Part shown: positions 35,635 through 46,127 of the stretch, in pieces
Numbering within the stretch: position 1 is the stretch's first letter
Layout of the letters: the number at the start of each line of letters is the position of its first letter
NCBI GenBank assembly: GCA_003996215.1
Contig: QJPP01000323.1
Coordinates: forward strand, 124,001-188,000
Direction of reading: 5' to 3'
DNA from: Jaltomata sinuosa
Lineage: Eukaryota; Streptophyta; Magnoliopsida; Solanales; Solanaceae
DNA length: 64,000 nt
Notes under the pieces: generated by a model
What the model was told of the DNA's origin: nothing
Seen by the model: only the letters and a program-made list of their open reading frames with translations
Databases searched by the model: none
Program-made: the position numbers and the translations under genes

Positions 35635-35937
35635 TTAACATTTCATATAAAAAGCGTTTAGCAGTTTTTTTTTATATATATTTATATCAACATAATTTTC
35701 ACTAGGAGATTTGCAGGGACGGAAGGTAGACGAGCGAGTAGAGCCAAAGAAAGAGGAAAATTCATCATAAAGCAGTCGACTAGATGTAGCTTTCCCACGC
35801 CTTTCTTGGGTAGTCGTGGTTGATTCAAGGATCTTAGGCGGTGGAGCAAACTCTTTTATTGTATTGCATTCTCTGACGGACCCCCTCCCCCATCGGTTCA
35901 TCGTACTGGAGTGATTCAAGAATCTTATTTTTAACAA
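35635..35937 (-). CDS. Hypothetical 100-residue open frame, weakly supported
   Basis: An ATG-initiated minus-strand frame gives MLKIRFLNHSSTMNRWGRGS, then KEFAPPPKILESTTTTQERR. The sequence here is less A/T-rich than its surroundings, but I recognise no domain, signal peptide or promoter. It may be a small uncharacterised gene, part of a larger spliced gene, or chance. Confidence 0.2.
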   Translation of the reverse strand: MLKIRFLNHSSTMNRWGRGSVRECNTIKEFAPPPKILESTTTTQERRGKATSSRLLYDEFSSFFGSTRSSTFRPCKSPSENYVDINIYKKKLLNAFYMKC

Positions 35938-36986
35938 ATGAGTTCTTGATTGGCTAGTTAGTCAATTTTATTCTTGAATTGATATTAGTCTGAATACGCC
36001 AAAAATCATTCTATTAGATATTTGATTGATTCAATCTCTTCAAAAAGTGTTGATTGATACATCAAAATTACACCCTTTTCAAAAAGTGTAAAAGGTCGTT
36101 GTCAAATATATAACTCAATTGGATTTGGATATCAAATCTCACAAGAAATACGATGAGAAACGTTCACTATTTTCGCACTAAACTCTACTTAAGTCTCTAT
36201 TTTTTAGGTAACAAATATTAAGATTGGTTTTTGGTTTTTTTTTGCAATGTTTGACATGGTTAACGATTAAAGATTGATTTGTAAAAGTGACAGGAAAAGA
36301 TGGTCCCTTAAATTGGGTCATGCAAATAGGTATTATTTTATAAAGTTATGAATAGCTTGTTGGGATCCAAATAATCAGAGTGTCATGCAGAAGTTAACAG
36401 TGAAAAAAGCATAATATTTAATATGATTTGATCAACTGACCTGTATATTGGAAAGCTAATATAAAAAGCAAAAAATTTATTGAGAGAATAATCTCCTTCT
36501 TAATAAGAGTCTTAACAATTACATTGTAAATGATATTATGTTGTATACGAGAAGAAAAAATCTTTTATTTATAGAAGTTCAAAACTTCTCCTCCAAAAAA
36601 GGATAAATATAAAAGAGTTCTTTTTTCCAAAAAAAACCTTTTGAATTGAAATAAAATTGTGATAGAATCCAAATAAGATAAATTCAATGCAAACCCTACA
36701 TAACTATGTATCATGGATTGTGAAGACTAAATTATCACACAAACTTTCTAAATTCTATGGTGTATAATTTTTAATTACCCCCTAATTTTCTTAGTTAGAT
36801 CCCTTCTATTTCTAGTTGAAATTTATTAAAAGGGGTTTAATTACCCCTAAGTCCTAACTAAAACACATTTTTTCTAAAAAATAAAATAAAATAGAGTCAA
36901 TATAGGTTCTAAATAGTGTTTGCAACCACTAGAATTAAATGTGAAGAGTGCTTAATAAATGATACACGTAACCACTCGATAAGGAT
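35938..36986. other. Intergenic, no gene seen
   Basis: From 36359 a TGTTGGGATCC start followed by words such as AGAAGTTAACAGTG could be the beginning of an old LTR, but no matching CA end or partner LTR is visible. Otherwise A/T-rich unassigned sequence. Confidence 0.3.
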
Positions 36987-37378
36987 CACGGGCGGCAATT
37001 AGGCGGGTTGGGTCAAAATTAATCAAGATAATAAACGAGTCAAGATTTAATCCGATCTAAATTTGCTTGGGTCAAAACGGGTTAGGTATTGATCATAACT
37101 TAAACCGTCCAATTTTTACTAAGTTTTAATTATTTTATTTGCTCTTTTATATAAATTTTTTAGTACATAATAAAATTATTATTTTTCTTTATTATGGCTA
37201 CATATAACATATCAAATTAAAAAAAGAAGTCTTTTAGAGATATTTTGATAAGACTTCTCAAAAATTAATTTGGGTTATATATCAATCTAATTTTTAATGG
37301 GTTGAAATGAGTTGGACTAAAATAGGTTGAGCTAATAAATAAACAGGTCAATAATCAACCAAACTTAAACGAATTGAA
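36987..37378. mobile_element. hAT-type MITE copy, reverse orientation, one end lost
   Basis: Matches the complement of 14070-14450 plus the right terminus of the element at 14027, over GGCGGCAATTAGGCGGGTTG, AAATTTGCTTGGGTCAAAAC and AATCAACCAAACTTAAACGA. It runs across the position where the other copy carries its nested Mutator-like insertion. The last ~45 bases and any target duplication are missing. Confidence 0.6.
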
Positions 37379-37956
37379 ACAAAGAAAAAATTAGACAAAA
37401 GGACCATTGTGTTAAATTTCTTACACAAAAAATAATCGTTTATAATTTACTACCTAAAATAGCCATTCGATCAAAGTTCTTACTCGAAAAGGCATTCGGT
37501 ATACATGCGATATACATGTGACTAGACAGTATACATGCATATATATTGCATATATATTACATATACATGCGATATACATACGATTATTTTTTTAAAAAGA
37601 ACTTTTGACAATCGTATATTTTCATAAAAAATCCTTAAACAAATTGGATGAATTTAATTTAACTTTACCACCTTTAATAAGGACCCAAAACCCTAACTAT
37701 AAATTTAGCTAGATATGATAAATAAATACTAGGCAAAGAATAATAAAAGAATATGCATCTCCTACCTCACCCCCCCTTCCCCCCAAAAATAAAAAATAAA
37801 TATGTATCTCACAATGATTTGTTGAAACAGTAGAAGATTCTCTTGATTTGATGCTTCCAAAATAATAAAAGTGTCAATTCAAGGTGTTGACAAGACAGAG
37901 CAAGGCTTCTCAAATAAGAATATTCAGTACACAATGACACAAAACCATAGAAAATA
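37379..37956. other. Intergenic with a TATACATGCGATATACAT-type repeat patch
   Basis: From 37497 to 37585 the word (TA/GA)TATACATGCG and variants recur about six times, reminiscent of the GATACAT elements but with a different word. C-rich homopolymers lie at about 37771-37783. No gene. Confidence 0.35.
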
Positions 37957-38225
37957 CTCCCTCAATTCAATTTTAAGTGTCATATTTTATTTTGCACATT
38001 TATTAAAAAAATATTAATTAAAAGATAATTTAATTAAATTATTTATATTTATTATTTTTCTCTATTTAATAACTCTTTAACAACATATTAATATCTCTTT
38101 ATATTTATGACTAAGAAATAAAAGTGAAAATAAATAAATTAATTCTATCTTGATTTTCTAAAATGACAAGTATTATATATCATCTATTTATAATAAAAAT
38201 GACAAGTAAAGTGAAATGAAGGAAG
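37957..38225. mobile_element. Stowaway-like MITE, 269 bp
   Basis: The left end CTCCCTCAATTCAATTTTAAG and the complement of the right end CTTCCTTCATTTCACTTTAC are inverted. TA flanks both sides (37955-37956, 38226-38227). The inner words AGTGTCATATTTTATTTTGC fit the family. Confidence 0.65.
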
Positions 38226-38227
38226 TA

Positions 38228-39118
38228 ACTTTTACAAGATCTCAAAAAAAGGGGATACAATATTACTACAAAAATATCACTCCGTAACCATTATGTGATC
38301 GCAAAAAGGACCGTGGAACATGTTTCCAACAAAACTAGACTAGGGTTCGCAGAATGGTGTTCATCTTCAAATCTGAATTTATTTTTTAAAAAATCATAAT
38401 CACAAAAGTGAAATGTGATGTTCATAATAATTTTAGTGATCCACAGAATTGAACTTGACTTGACTTGGTTCTTGATTGATGTTGTCCGTACGTAGAACTC
38501 GAATGGGGACCACACCTACATAAAGGTCATTTTTCTGCACTTAGCTGATTTTCAGCATTTTTATTTGTTTTACTGAGGAAGCTTTTCCAGCCAACCAAAA
38601 ATTAGAGATCATATTATTGCTCAATTTTTTTAATATGCAATATTATTATATTTTTTTCTTTTTCATGCTTGATTAAGTGATTCTCTCCTAAAAATTAGAG
38701 ATCAGAAATGATGCGACTAACATATGAAGAAGACAATTTGGGGCAACGATGGTGATTTAAATTTTCGATTTTGATTTGATAGAAATTCTAATTTTCATAT
38801 TTTGATTATTTGGTGATTGAGTGATGATTTATCAGTGATTAAGTAGTGTCGATGGAGTGTTGTTGCACTGGGTGGTGATGGTGGGATTCAAAGCAATTTT
38901 TGCAGAAGTTAAAGGTAAGGAAGAGAGGGATAAGAGAAAAAAGTATAAGAAAAAGAATTAAAATAGAAAATAAAAAGCAAAAATAAAAGAAATTAAAAGT
39001 TAAATAATGAACTGATACGTGGCAAGTTAGGGTTGGTGCATGCACTTAGCTTTTCATGTCTGAAAATGATCGAAAAAGGAGGTACATATGATACTTTAAA
39101 ATAATTTCGTGGGGTAAT
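38228..39118. other. Intergenic, no gene seen
   Basis: No supported gene. The open frames at 38291-38515 and 38839-39045 on the minus strand lack any recognisable feature. Confidence 0.45.
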
Positions 39119-39139
39119 AGGCACTACTAAAAACAACTC

Positions 39140-39545
39140 AAAAAGAGACGGATAGAAAAGCGACGGACAAAGTCACTCCTGAAAAGCGACGCTGTCTATC
39201 TCTTTTCTATTTTTTTTTTAATTTACAATTATTTTTTTACAAAAGCGACGGACAATGTCTCTATGTCCATCGCTTTTTTGGCGGATTTTTGCGCTAAAAT
39301 TATTTACAAGTAATTATTTTTTATTTTTTATTATAAGCGACCGACAATGTCGCAATTATTAAAAAAAATTAAAAAATAATTATAAAGAAAGCGACGCTAT
39401 CCGTCGCATTCTTTAAAATTTAATTTATATTAAAAAAAATAGGAAAGCGACGGACAACGTCGCTTTTGTCCGTCGCTTTTTGGTCAATACGCGGTCAACT
39501 CATTTAAAAAAGCGACGGACAGAAGCGACGCTGTCCGTCGTTTCT
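39140..39545. repeat. 5' subterminal repeat region of the CACTA element
   Basis: About a dozen copies of GCGACGG(A/C) or its complement CCGTCGC, often as AAAAGCGACGGACAA paired with TTGTCCGTCGCTTTT, arranged in direct and inverted order. In CACTA elements such motifs bind the accessory (TnpA-like) protein. The mirror set is at 43803-44110. Confidence 0.85.
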
Positions 39546-39984
39546 TTAATTATACAGAGACCCCGTCGGGTCTCTTTCCCTCATTTCTCTCTTTCTCTTT
39601 TTCTCTTCTCCACCACTTGCTCCGTCGCTCTCTCCACCGCAGGTCCCTCCACCGTCGCTCCCTCCACCGCTGCTCCCTCCACCGTCAACCTCCTCCCTCC
39701 TCCCTCCAACCTCCAACCTCCTCCAATTTTGAGGTTAGTTATTTTGTTTATTTGAAGGTTAAGGTTTAATTTGGGTATTTTTATTTTTAAAAATTGATAG
39801 TGTATTCTAGACTAGGGTATGTTGTTGTTGTTGAATTCTAGACTAGAGTGTATATGTTGTTATTGTTGTTGTTGTTGAATTCTAAACTAGAATTTTGAGA
39901 AATTGATAGTGAAAATCGATATATGAAAAAATTGATAGTGAATTTTTTTTTTTAGATTATATTCTTAATTTATGAACTTTAATT

Positions 39985-41440
39985 AGTTTAGGCTTGCTAT
40001 TAATTTGTGAACCTTAGTTTAGGCTTGCTATTAGCTTGTGAACCTTAGTTTAGGCTTGCTAATTAGTTTGTGAACCTTAGTTTAGGCTTGCTATTAGTTT
40101 GTGAACCTTAGTTTAGGTAATGCTTGCTATTAGCTCGTGAACTTTAGTTTAGGTTCTTTTTTGAACTTGAATTATATAGGTTCTTGAATTTGGAATTAGG
40201 TTCTTAAATTAGATTATTAACTTGAATTTGAAATAGGTTCTTGAATTAAATTATTAACTTGAATTAGGTTCTTGAATCTTAGTTTTTTTAAGTTAAGTTT
40301 GTTAGTTTAAATTGTTAATTTTGAGTTAAAAATTAGTTTTCAACTTTAGGTTCTTTTTTGAACTTGAATTTAGAACTTGAATTTGGAATTAGGATTTGGA
40401 ACTTGAATTTGGATTTAGGTTCTTGAATTAGATTATTAACTTGAATTAGGTACTTGAATTTGGAACTTCAATTTGGAATTAGGATTTAGAACTTGAATTT
40501 GGAATTAGGTTCTTGAATTAGATTATTAACTTGAATTAGGTTCTTGAATCTTAGTTTTTTTAAGTTAAACTTTTTTAAGTTAAGTTTGTTAGTTTAAATT
40601 GTTAGTTTTGAGTTAAGAATTAGTTTTCAACTTTAGGAATGATTTTTTGAACTAGAATTAGGTTGGTTCTTGAATTTGGAATTAGGTTCTTGAATTACAT
40701 TATTAACTTGAATTTGAAAACTTTGAATTTGAAATAGGTTCTTGAATTAGTTTTGAGTTTTATTTTAAAATCTTGAATTAGTATTTAACTATAACCTTTT
40801 GAATTAGGTTCTTGAATCTAAGTTTTTTTAAGTTAAGCTTTTTTAAGTTAAGTTTGTTAGTTTAAATTATTAGTTTTAAGTTAAGAATTAGTTTTCAACT
40901 TTAGGAATGATTTTTTGAACTAGAATTAGGTTGGTTCTTGAATTTGAAATTAGGTTCTTGAATTAGATTATTAACTTAAATTTGGGAAGTTCTTGAATTA
41001 GTTTTGGGTTTTGTTTTAGAATCTTGAATTAGTATTTAACTTTAACCTTTTAAATTAGGTTCTAGAATCTTAGTTTTTTTTAAGTTAAGCTTTTTTAAGT
41101 TAAGTTTGTTAGTTTAAATTGTTAGTTTTGAGTTAAGAATTAGTTTTCAACTTTAGGAATGATTTCTTGAACTAGAATTAGGTTCTAGAATTAGATTATT
41201 AACTTGAATTTGGGAACTTTGAATTTTAAATAGGTTCTTGAATTAGTTTTGAGTTTTGTTTTAGAATCTTGAATTAGTAGTTAACTTTAACCTTTTGAAT
41301 TAGGTTCTTGAATCTAAGTTTTTTTAAGTTAAGCTTTTTTAAGTTAAGTTTGTTAGTTTAAATTGTTAGTCTTTGTGAACCTTAGTTTAGGTTAATGCTT
41401 GCTATTAGTTTTCAACTTTAGGTAAGTGTTAGTTTTGAAT
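39985..41440 (+). repeat. Degenerate tandem repeats in the 5' intron of the CACTA gene
   Basis: From 39985 to 40150 a unit of about 33-40 bases (TTTAGGCTTGCTATTAGTTTGTGAACC type) repeats about five times. From about 40280 to 41440 a larger unit of about 245-270 bases recurs, marked by TTTTTTTAAGTTAAG at about 40282, 40554, 40822, 41073 and 41318. It is itself built of GAATTAGGTTCTTGAATTTG words. The copies are diverged but all in the same orientation. Confidence 0.75.
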
Positions 41441-42246
41441 TAGTTTCTTGAATTTGGAAATTTTGAATTAGTTTTGGGTTATGCATACAGATGTCATCAG
41501 GTGATGGTGATCGAAGTCATCCTAGTAAAAGTACTAGCAAGTCTAGTAAGTCTAGGAAGAGCCCCAGGAAGCCTATAGAGCATGACGATATTCCAGGTCG
41601 TCTTTCATCTTGGCCACAGATTCGCTCTACTCCACCAGTGTCTGTTCCCTATGGCACTGAAAATCTCGCAGATTATCATGGTCCTAGGCCCACTACTTCT
41701 CATCACATGACTTTCATGCCTACACCCACTATGCCTCCGCCACATGGCAACGGGACTACCAGATTATCATCTGGTACGTCATCCCCACGTGATTCTTCTT
41801 CCCCCCACTTATCAGGCTTGCGACTTAGAGATTATACCAGCTCTGAGTCTGAAACACAGACTTCTACTCCTCCATTGACTCAGCGTTATAGACTTTCACC
41901 ATTACCTGCATCAGCACTTTATGAGGAGGAAGATGAGGTGAATCTGAGATCCGGCGAGAAGGACGCCATTGGTAGAGTCATGATTCACCCAGATGGATCA
42001 TCATAAATTTTTTTCTAATTAATTGATAAGTTTTTTTCATATTAATTAATTATTTATCACTTGATGACATGCTTATTATGTTCTTTACAGGTGGTATCCC
42101 ACGAAAGAGCCCCGACGTGCTCTAAAGGAGGCTGTTAGGAGACTTTTCACAGAACCTTGGAGCTCCTGGACAGAGATTCCAAAATCGATCCAATAGGCCA
42201 TGTTTGATGAGTTTAAGGTATATACATATATTAACTTTTCATAATA

Positions 42247-42416
<170 letters not shown>

Positions 42417-42977
42417 TCATGTAACACTAATAATTTCTCTCTTTCAGACAATGTGTACTTGGAAGCGAAAGTACAATAAGATCATTTTCACTACTTTCGA
42501 GAGTAAGACCAGTGCCAGGCTACGCCAATGGCTTAAAAAAATTTGGGATAGTAAAAAGTGTGGATCTTGGCTTCTACCTCATCTTCATGAGCAGCTTAAA
42601 AAATATTGAGATTCGAAAGAGTTCAGAGCATTGTCTGAACAAGGCAAGAAAGCCAGAAACAGTGCCAAAGGTGGATCGTTGCACACTATGGGTGCAAAGA
42701 GTGTAGTGGACGTTGCAAGGAAAATGGTAAGTAATAATATTAACCTTTTAACTTATATGTTTATATAAACTTGATTAAATAATATTAATTACTTGATTAT
42801 GTTAAATTTTATTTTGTTTGCAGGAGAAGGAATTGGAGCGCCCTCCGACTCAGGCTGAGCTCTTTATGAAAGGCCACATAAAAAATAAAAAAAAAGAGTC
42901 AAATCCGGATGTATGGGTTGAGCAGAGGGCTCAAGACGCCTATGTAAGTTTTAAAGTTTAAATATAATTAAAGTACT

Positions 42978-42979
<2 letters not shown>

Positions 42980-43031
<52 letters not shown>
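42980..43031. repeat. (AT)n microsatellite in intron
   Basis: A run of about 26 AT units in the intron between the fourth and fifth coding exons of the CACTA gene. Confidence 0.9.
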
Positions 43032-43036
<5 letters not shown>

Positions 43037-43802
43037 TTATTATTATATATTATATTTTTTATTTTTTTATATGCAGGATGAGTTTGGACGTGTTTTGTCT
43101 GAGTACAACCAGACTCACCAAGGTCTGGGCTTGCCGACCGAGCCTACAAACGAGAAAGTCACTCAAATATAGATTGAAAAAGTGGCAGGGGGGAGACAAA
43201 AGGGGAGAGTCTACGGTCTAGGCTCTAGGAATGATTTGCGCTGATTCCAGTCAGGACTGGATGATATTGGATCCTCGCGCCAGGCTGAGGCAGTTGATGG
43301 TGTTCAGCTTGCACATATGTTGTAGCAGATCGCAGATCTTACTAGGGCCTTGGCAGAATCTGAGAGAAAACGGACTGAGAGCACTAATGATTTGTCCAAG
43401 ACCGTCCAGTCTCTTCAAGAACATCTGTCATCCTTTGTTGGTCGTCGCCGTCGTAGTGTAGATCGTACTCCTTCCTTCTCGTCATCAAGTGACGACGTTA
43501 CTGAGACTAGTGAAAATGAGGAGGAGTATCATACTACCCCCATTAGGATTGACTCATTTTCTTATACATTTTGATACATTTTGACATTTTTTTATGTTAT
43601 TGAATACTTTATAGATCCTTTTGGTGGACTTTTTATGTGTTTAGTTATATTATTACTTCATTTTTGGTTTGTTGTTGATGTTGTAATTGTTTTATGAATG
43701 TTGTGACAACAATTAGTGCTGGTTTGGGCTGTATTGAATTAGTTTTTTAAATGGCAGGTGGTGCATATTGAAAATGTAGATTTTTGCAGTTAGAAAAAAT
43801 GC

Positions 43803-44110
43803 AGAAAAGCGACGGACAACATCTCTTTTGTCCGTCGCTTTTCTGAATTTTTTTAAAAAAATATCCATGAAAAGTGACGGACAACGTCACTTTTCTGGAA
43901 AAAATTTACCAGGAAAAGCGACGATGTCCGTTGCTTTGTTCTTCAAGTTCAAGAACAAAGCGACTGACTGCGTCGCTTTTCTGGAAAAAAATTATCGCTT
44001 TTTCATTTGAGTCGCTGTCCGTCGCTTCTAGAAAAGCGACAGGCCATTTTTTCACGGGAGTGCCGTCGCTTTTGGCCAAAAAATGACGAACATTGTCGCT
44101 TTTGGCCGTC
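43803..44110. repeat. 3' subterminal repeat region of the CACTA element
   Basis: Repeated AAAAGCGACGGACAA and CCGTCGCTTTT words in alternating orientation, mirroring the 5' subterminal region. Short open frames here (43828-44086) are by-products of the repeats. Confidence 0.85.
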
Positions 44111-44222
44111 TCTTTTTAGACTTTTTTTAGTAGTGAGGACCCCCGCAAACTTTAGGTGTCCACTTTTAAATCAGGTCCAAGTTTAAGGGGTACTTTATGC
44201 ATTTTCTCATTCGTTTGCAAAT

Positions 44223-44508
44223 GGCATAGTACATAAATGTGCTTTTGAACATGGTCTCAACTGGTATTTATGTCCTTCAATTTTGAATATGCATAAGTAG
44301 ACACTTAAACTTGTATAAAGTTGAACAAGTAGACACATGCGTCCTATGCGGCATCTACATGGCAATCTCATGCGAACTATCACGTAGAACGCGTATGTCT
44401 ACTTGTTCAACTTTATACAAGTTTAAGTGCCTACTTGTGAACGTTCAAAGTTGAACGGCATAAATGCCAACCAAGACCAAATTAAAGAACAAGCTTATGT
44501 ATTATGCC
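44223..44508. mobile_element. Foldback MITE, Mutator-like (286 bp)
   Basis: Almost the whole element is an inverted repeat: GGCATAGTACATAA at the left and its near-complement TTATGTATTATGCC at the right, with TAAACTTGTATAAAGTTGAA close to the centre on both arms. The flanks TTTGCAAAT (44214-44222) and TTTGCAATT (44509-44517) are a 9 bp target duplication with one mismatch. RNA from it could fold into one long hairpin. Confidence 0.75.
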
Positions 44509-44910
44509 TTTGCAATTTGCTAATTTCAACCAAGGGTTTACTTTTTATCTTTGCTCTCATTTGTTGCATGGTTTAAGAGCTTATTTGGATTGACTTATGT
44601 AGGTGTTTTTTTAAGTTAAAATAACTTTTAAATATTTTTATAATGTTTACACAAAATATTTTTTTTTTAAATATTTAATTATAAATTAAAATTATAATAA
44701 AAATAAGTCAAAAAACATATGGAAAGAGGCTCAAGTCACATGTGCTTATCCTTATTTGGTTTATTCTGGGTGAGACAAGAGAGTAGGAATGAATATTGGC
44801 TCTTTGTGAGGACTTGACACTTCCGTTACACTTTTGAGTTTTGACCACCAAAAAGAACTTACAAAATAAAGGATTACAATTATTTTTCTAAAAAAAATGT
44901 AAAGCACTTA

Positions 44911-45264
44911 GGCTCGTTTGGTAGCTGGTTTAGAGTTGAGTTATGCAGATATTAAATCCTGCATAAGTAATACCATGTTTGGTAGCTAGTTAGGAGGTAA
45001 ATTATTCATGTATAAAATTAATACATTGTTTGGTTTGCAATTTTAAAATCTGCATAACTAATACATGTATAAGTTATGAGGGAATCTATGTATTATCTTA
45101 TGCAGGGTAGAAGGTGGAATAAGTAATACATGTATAACTAACTAATACATGAATAACTAATCCCTGTATAACTAATACCTGCATAAATAATACATAAATT
45201 TCCTCGTAACTAATCCCTACATTACTAATACCTGCATAACTCTAACCAGCTACCAAACGACTCC
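44911..45264. mobile_element. Tourist-like (PIF/Harbinger) MITE, 354 bp
   Basis: The ends GGCTCGTTTGGTAGCTGGTT and (complement) GGAGTCGTTTGGTAGCTGGT are inverted, with TTA on both sides (44908-44910 and 45265-45267). The interior has recurring CTGCATAACTAATACATG words in both orientations. Confidence 0.85.
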
Positions 45265-45406
45265 TTAATTGATAAGGAGAGGAAATAATTTTTCTTAAGC
45301 ATAAGTTAAATTTTATATTTTTAATTATCTTACAAAACTATTATACACAAATTTTTGATATACCAAAATCTTTTTTAGTAACATACATTTTAAAAAAAAT
45401 AAGGTA

Positions 45407-45872
45407 AAATTATATAAAGAGTCAAACATTCTTATCATATTTATTAATTCTCCATTACTTTATTTTAATTACTTAATATACCACACCTTATCAAAAACTC
45501 GCCCAGATACATCGCGTGAATCAAATACATGCGGATACATGTGTAACCTCTCAGATACATGCCGATACATGTTGTAACCCCTCAGATACATGCGATACAT
45601 GCTGTAATTCCTCAGATACATCGCATTCACATGTATCTGAGACTAAACCATGTATCCGGACAGCAGATACATGCCTTATGCGATATATCAGAGATAAAAT
45701 TATGTATCTGGATGCTTGTAGCAATGTATCTGAGTGGTGTGGATGCATGTAGTGATATATCTGAATAGTGTGAATGCCTGTAGCGATGTATCTGAACGAT
45801 ATATTATGTAATTTTGAAAGTAGTGAGAGAGAGAGTAATTAGCTACTGGGATTTAGGTAAGTTACCCCCAAA
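45407..45872 (+). mobile_element. GATACAT-rich MITE, copy B, upstream of the subtilase gene
   Basis: Left part TATAAAGAGTCAAACATTCT and CATTACTTTATTTTAATTAC; right part GAGAGTAATTAGCTACTGGG and GTAAGTTACCCCC. Both are shared with the copies at 29287 and 30180. Between them, 45500-45800 is made of about twenty GATACAT/ATGTATC words. It ends about 80 bases upstream of the TATA box of the subtilase gene. The open frames across it (45516-45768) are repeat artefacts. Confidence 0.65.
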
Positions 45873-45951
45873 AAACAATGCAATAACCTTACGTGCACAA
45901 AGTGCATTTGGTGTCCAAGTGACAGTTACATAGAGCACTTTCTTAGTGCAT

Positions 45952-45958
45952 TATATAA
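45952..45958 (+). promoter_or_regulatory. Probable TATA box of the subtilase gene
   Basis: TATATAA lies 170 bases upstream of the start codon. A CT-rich leader (TTCTTCTTCCTTCTTTCTTA, about 46065-46086) follows, typical of plant 5' untranslated regions. Confidence 0.5.
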
Positions 45959-46127
45959 TTTTTTATTATTATTTTTAAAAAATGGGATAACGAATTTGGT
46001 TTGGCCAAGAAAAGAACAAGGAAGTATTCTTAGCTCTTTTCTCTCATTCACACAGAGCTAAGTTACTTCTTCTTCCTTCTTTCTTACTATTTTGTCTCAA
46101 TTCTCTAGTCTTTTTTCTTTACTAATA

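Noticed and set aside
36359..36780. Solo LTR beginning TGTTGGGATCC
   Set aside because: Neither a matching CA terminus nor a flanking 5 bp duplication could be found; noted only as a possibility in the intergenic entry.
45516..45768. Open frames and a possible CRISPR-like regular repeat in the GATACAT region
   Set aside because: The repeats are short, irregularly spaced, in both orientations and without spacers of constant length, in a plant nuclear genome. They belong to a MITE shared with two other places in the window.
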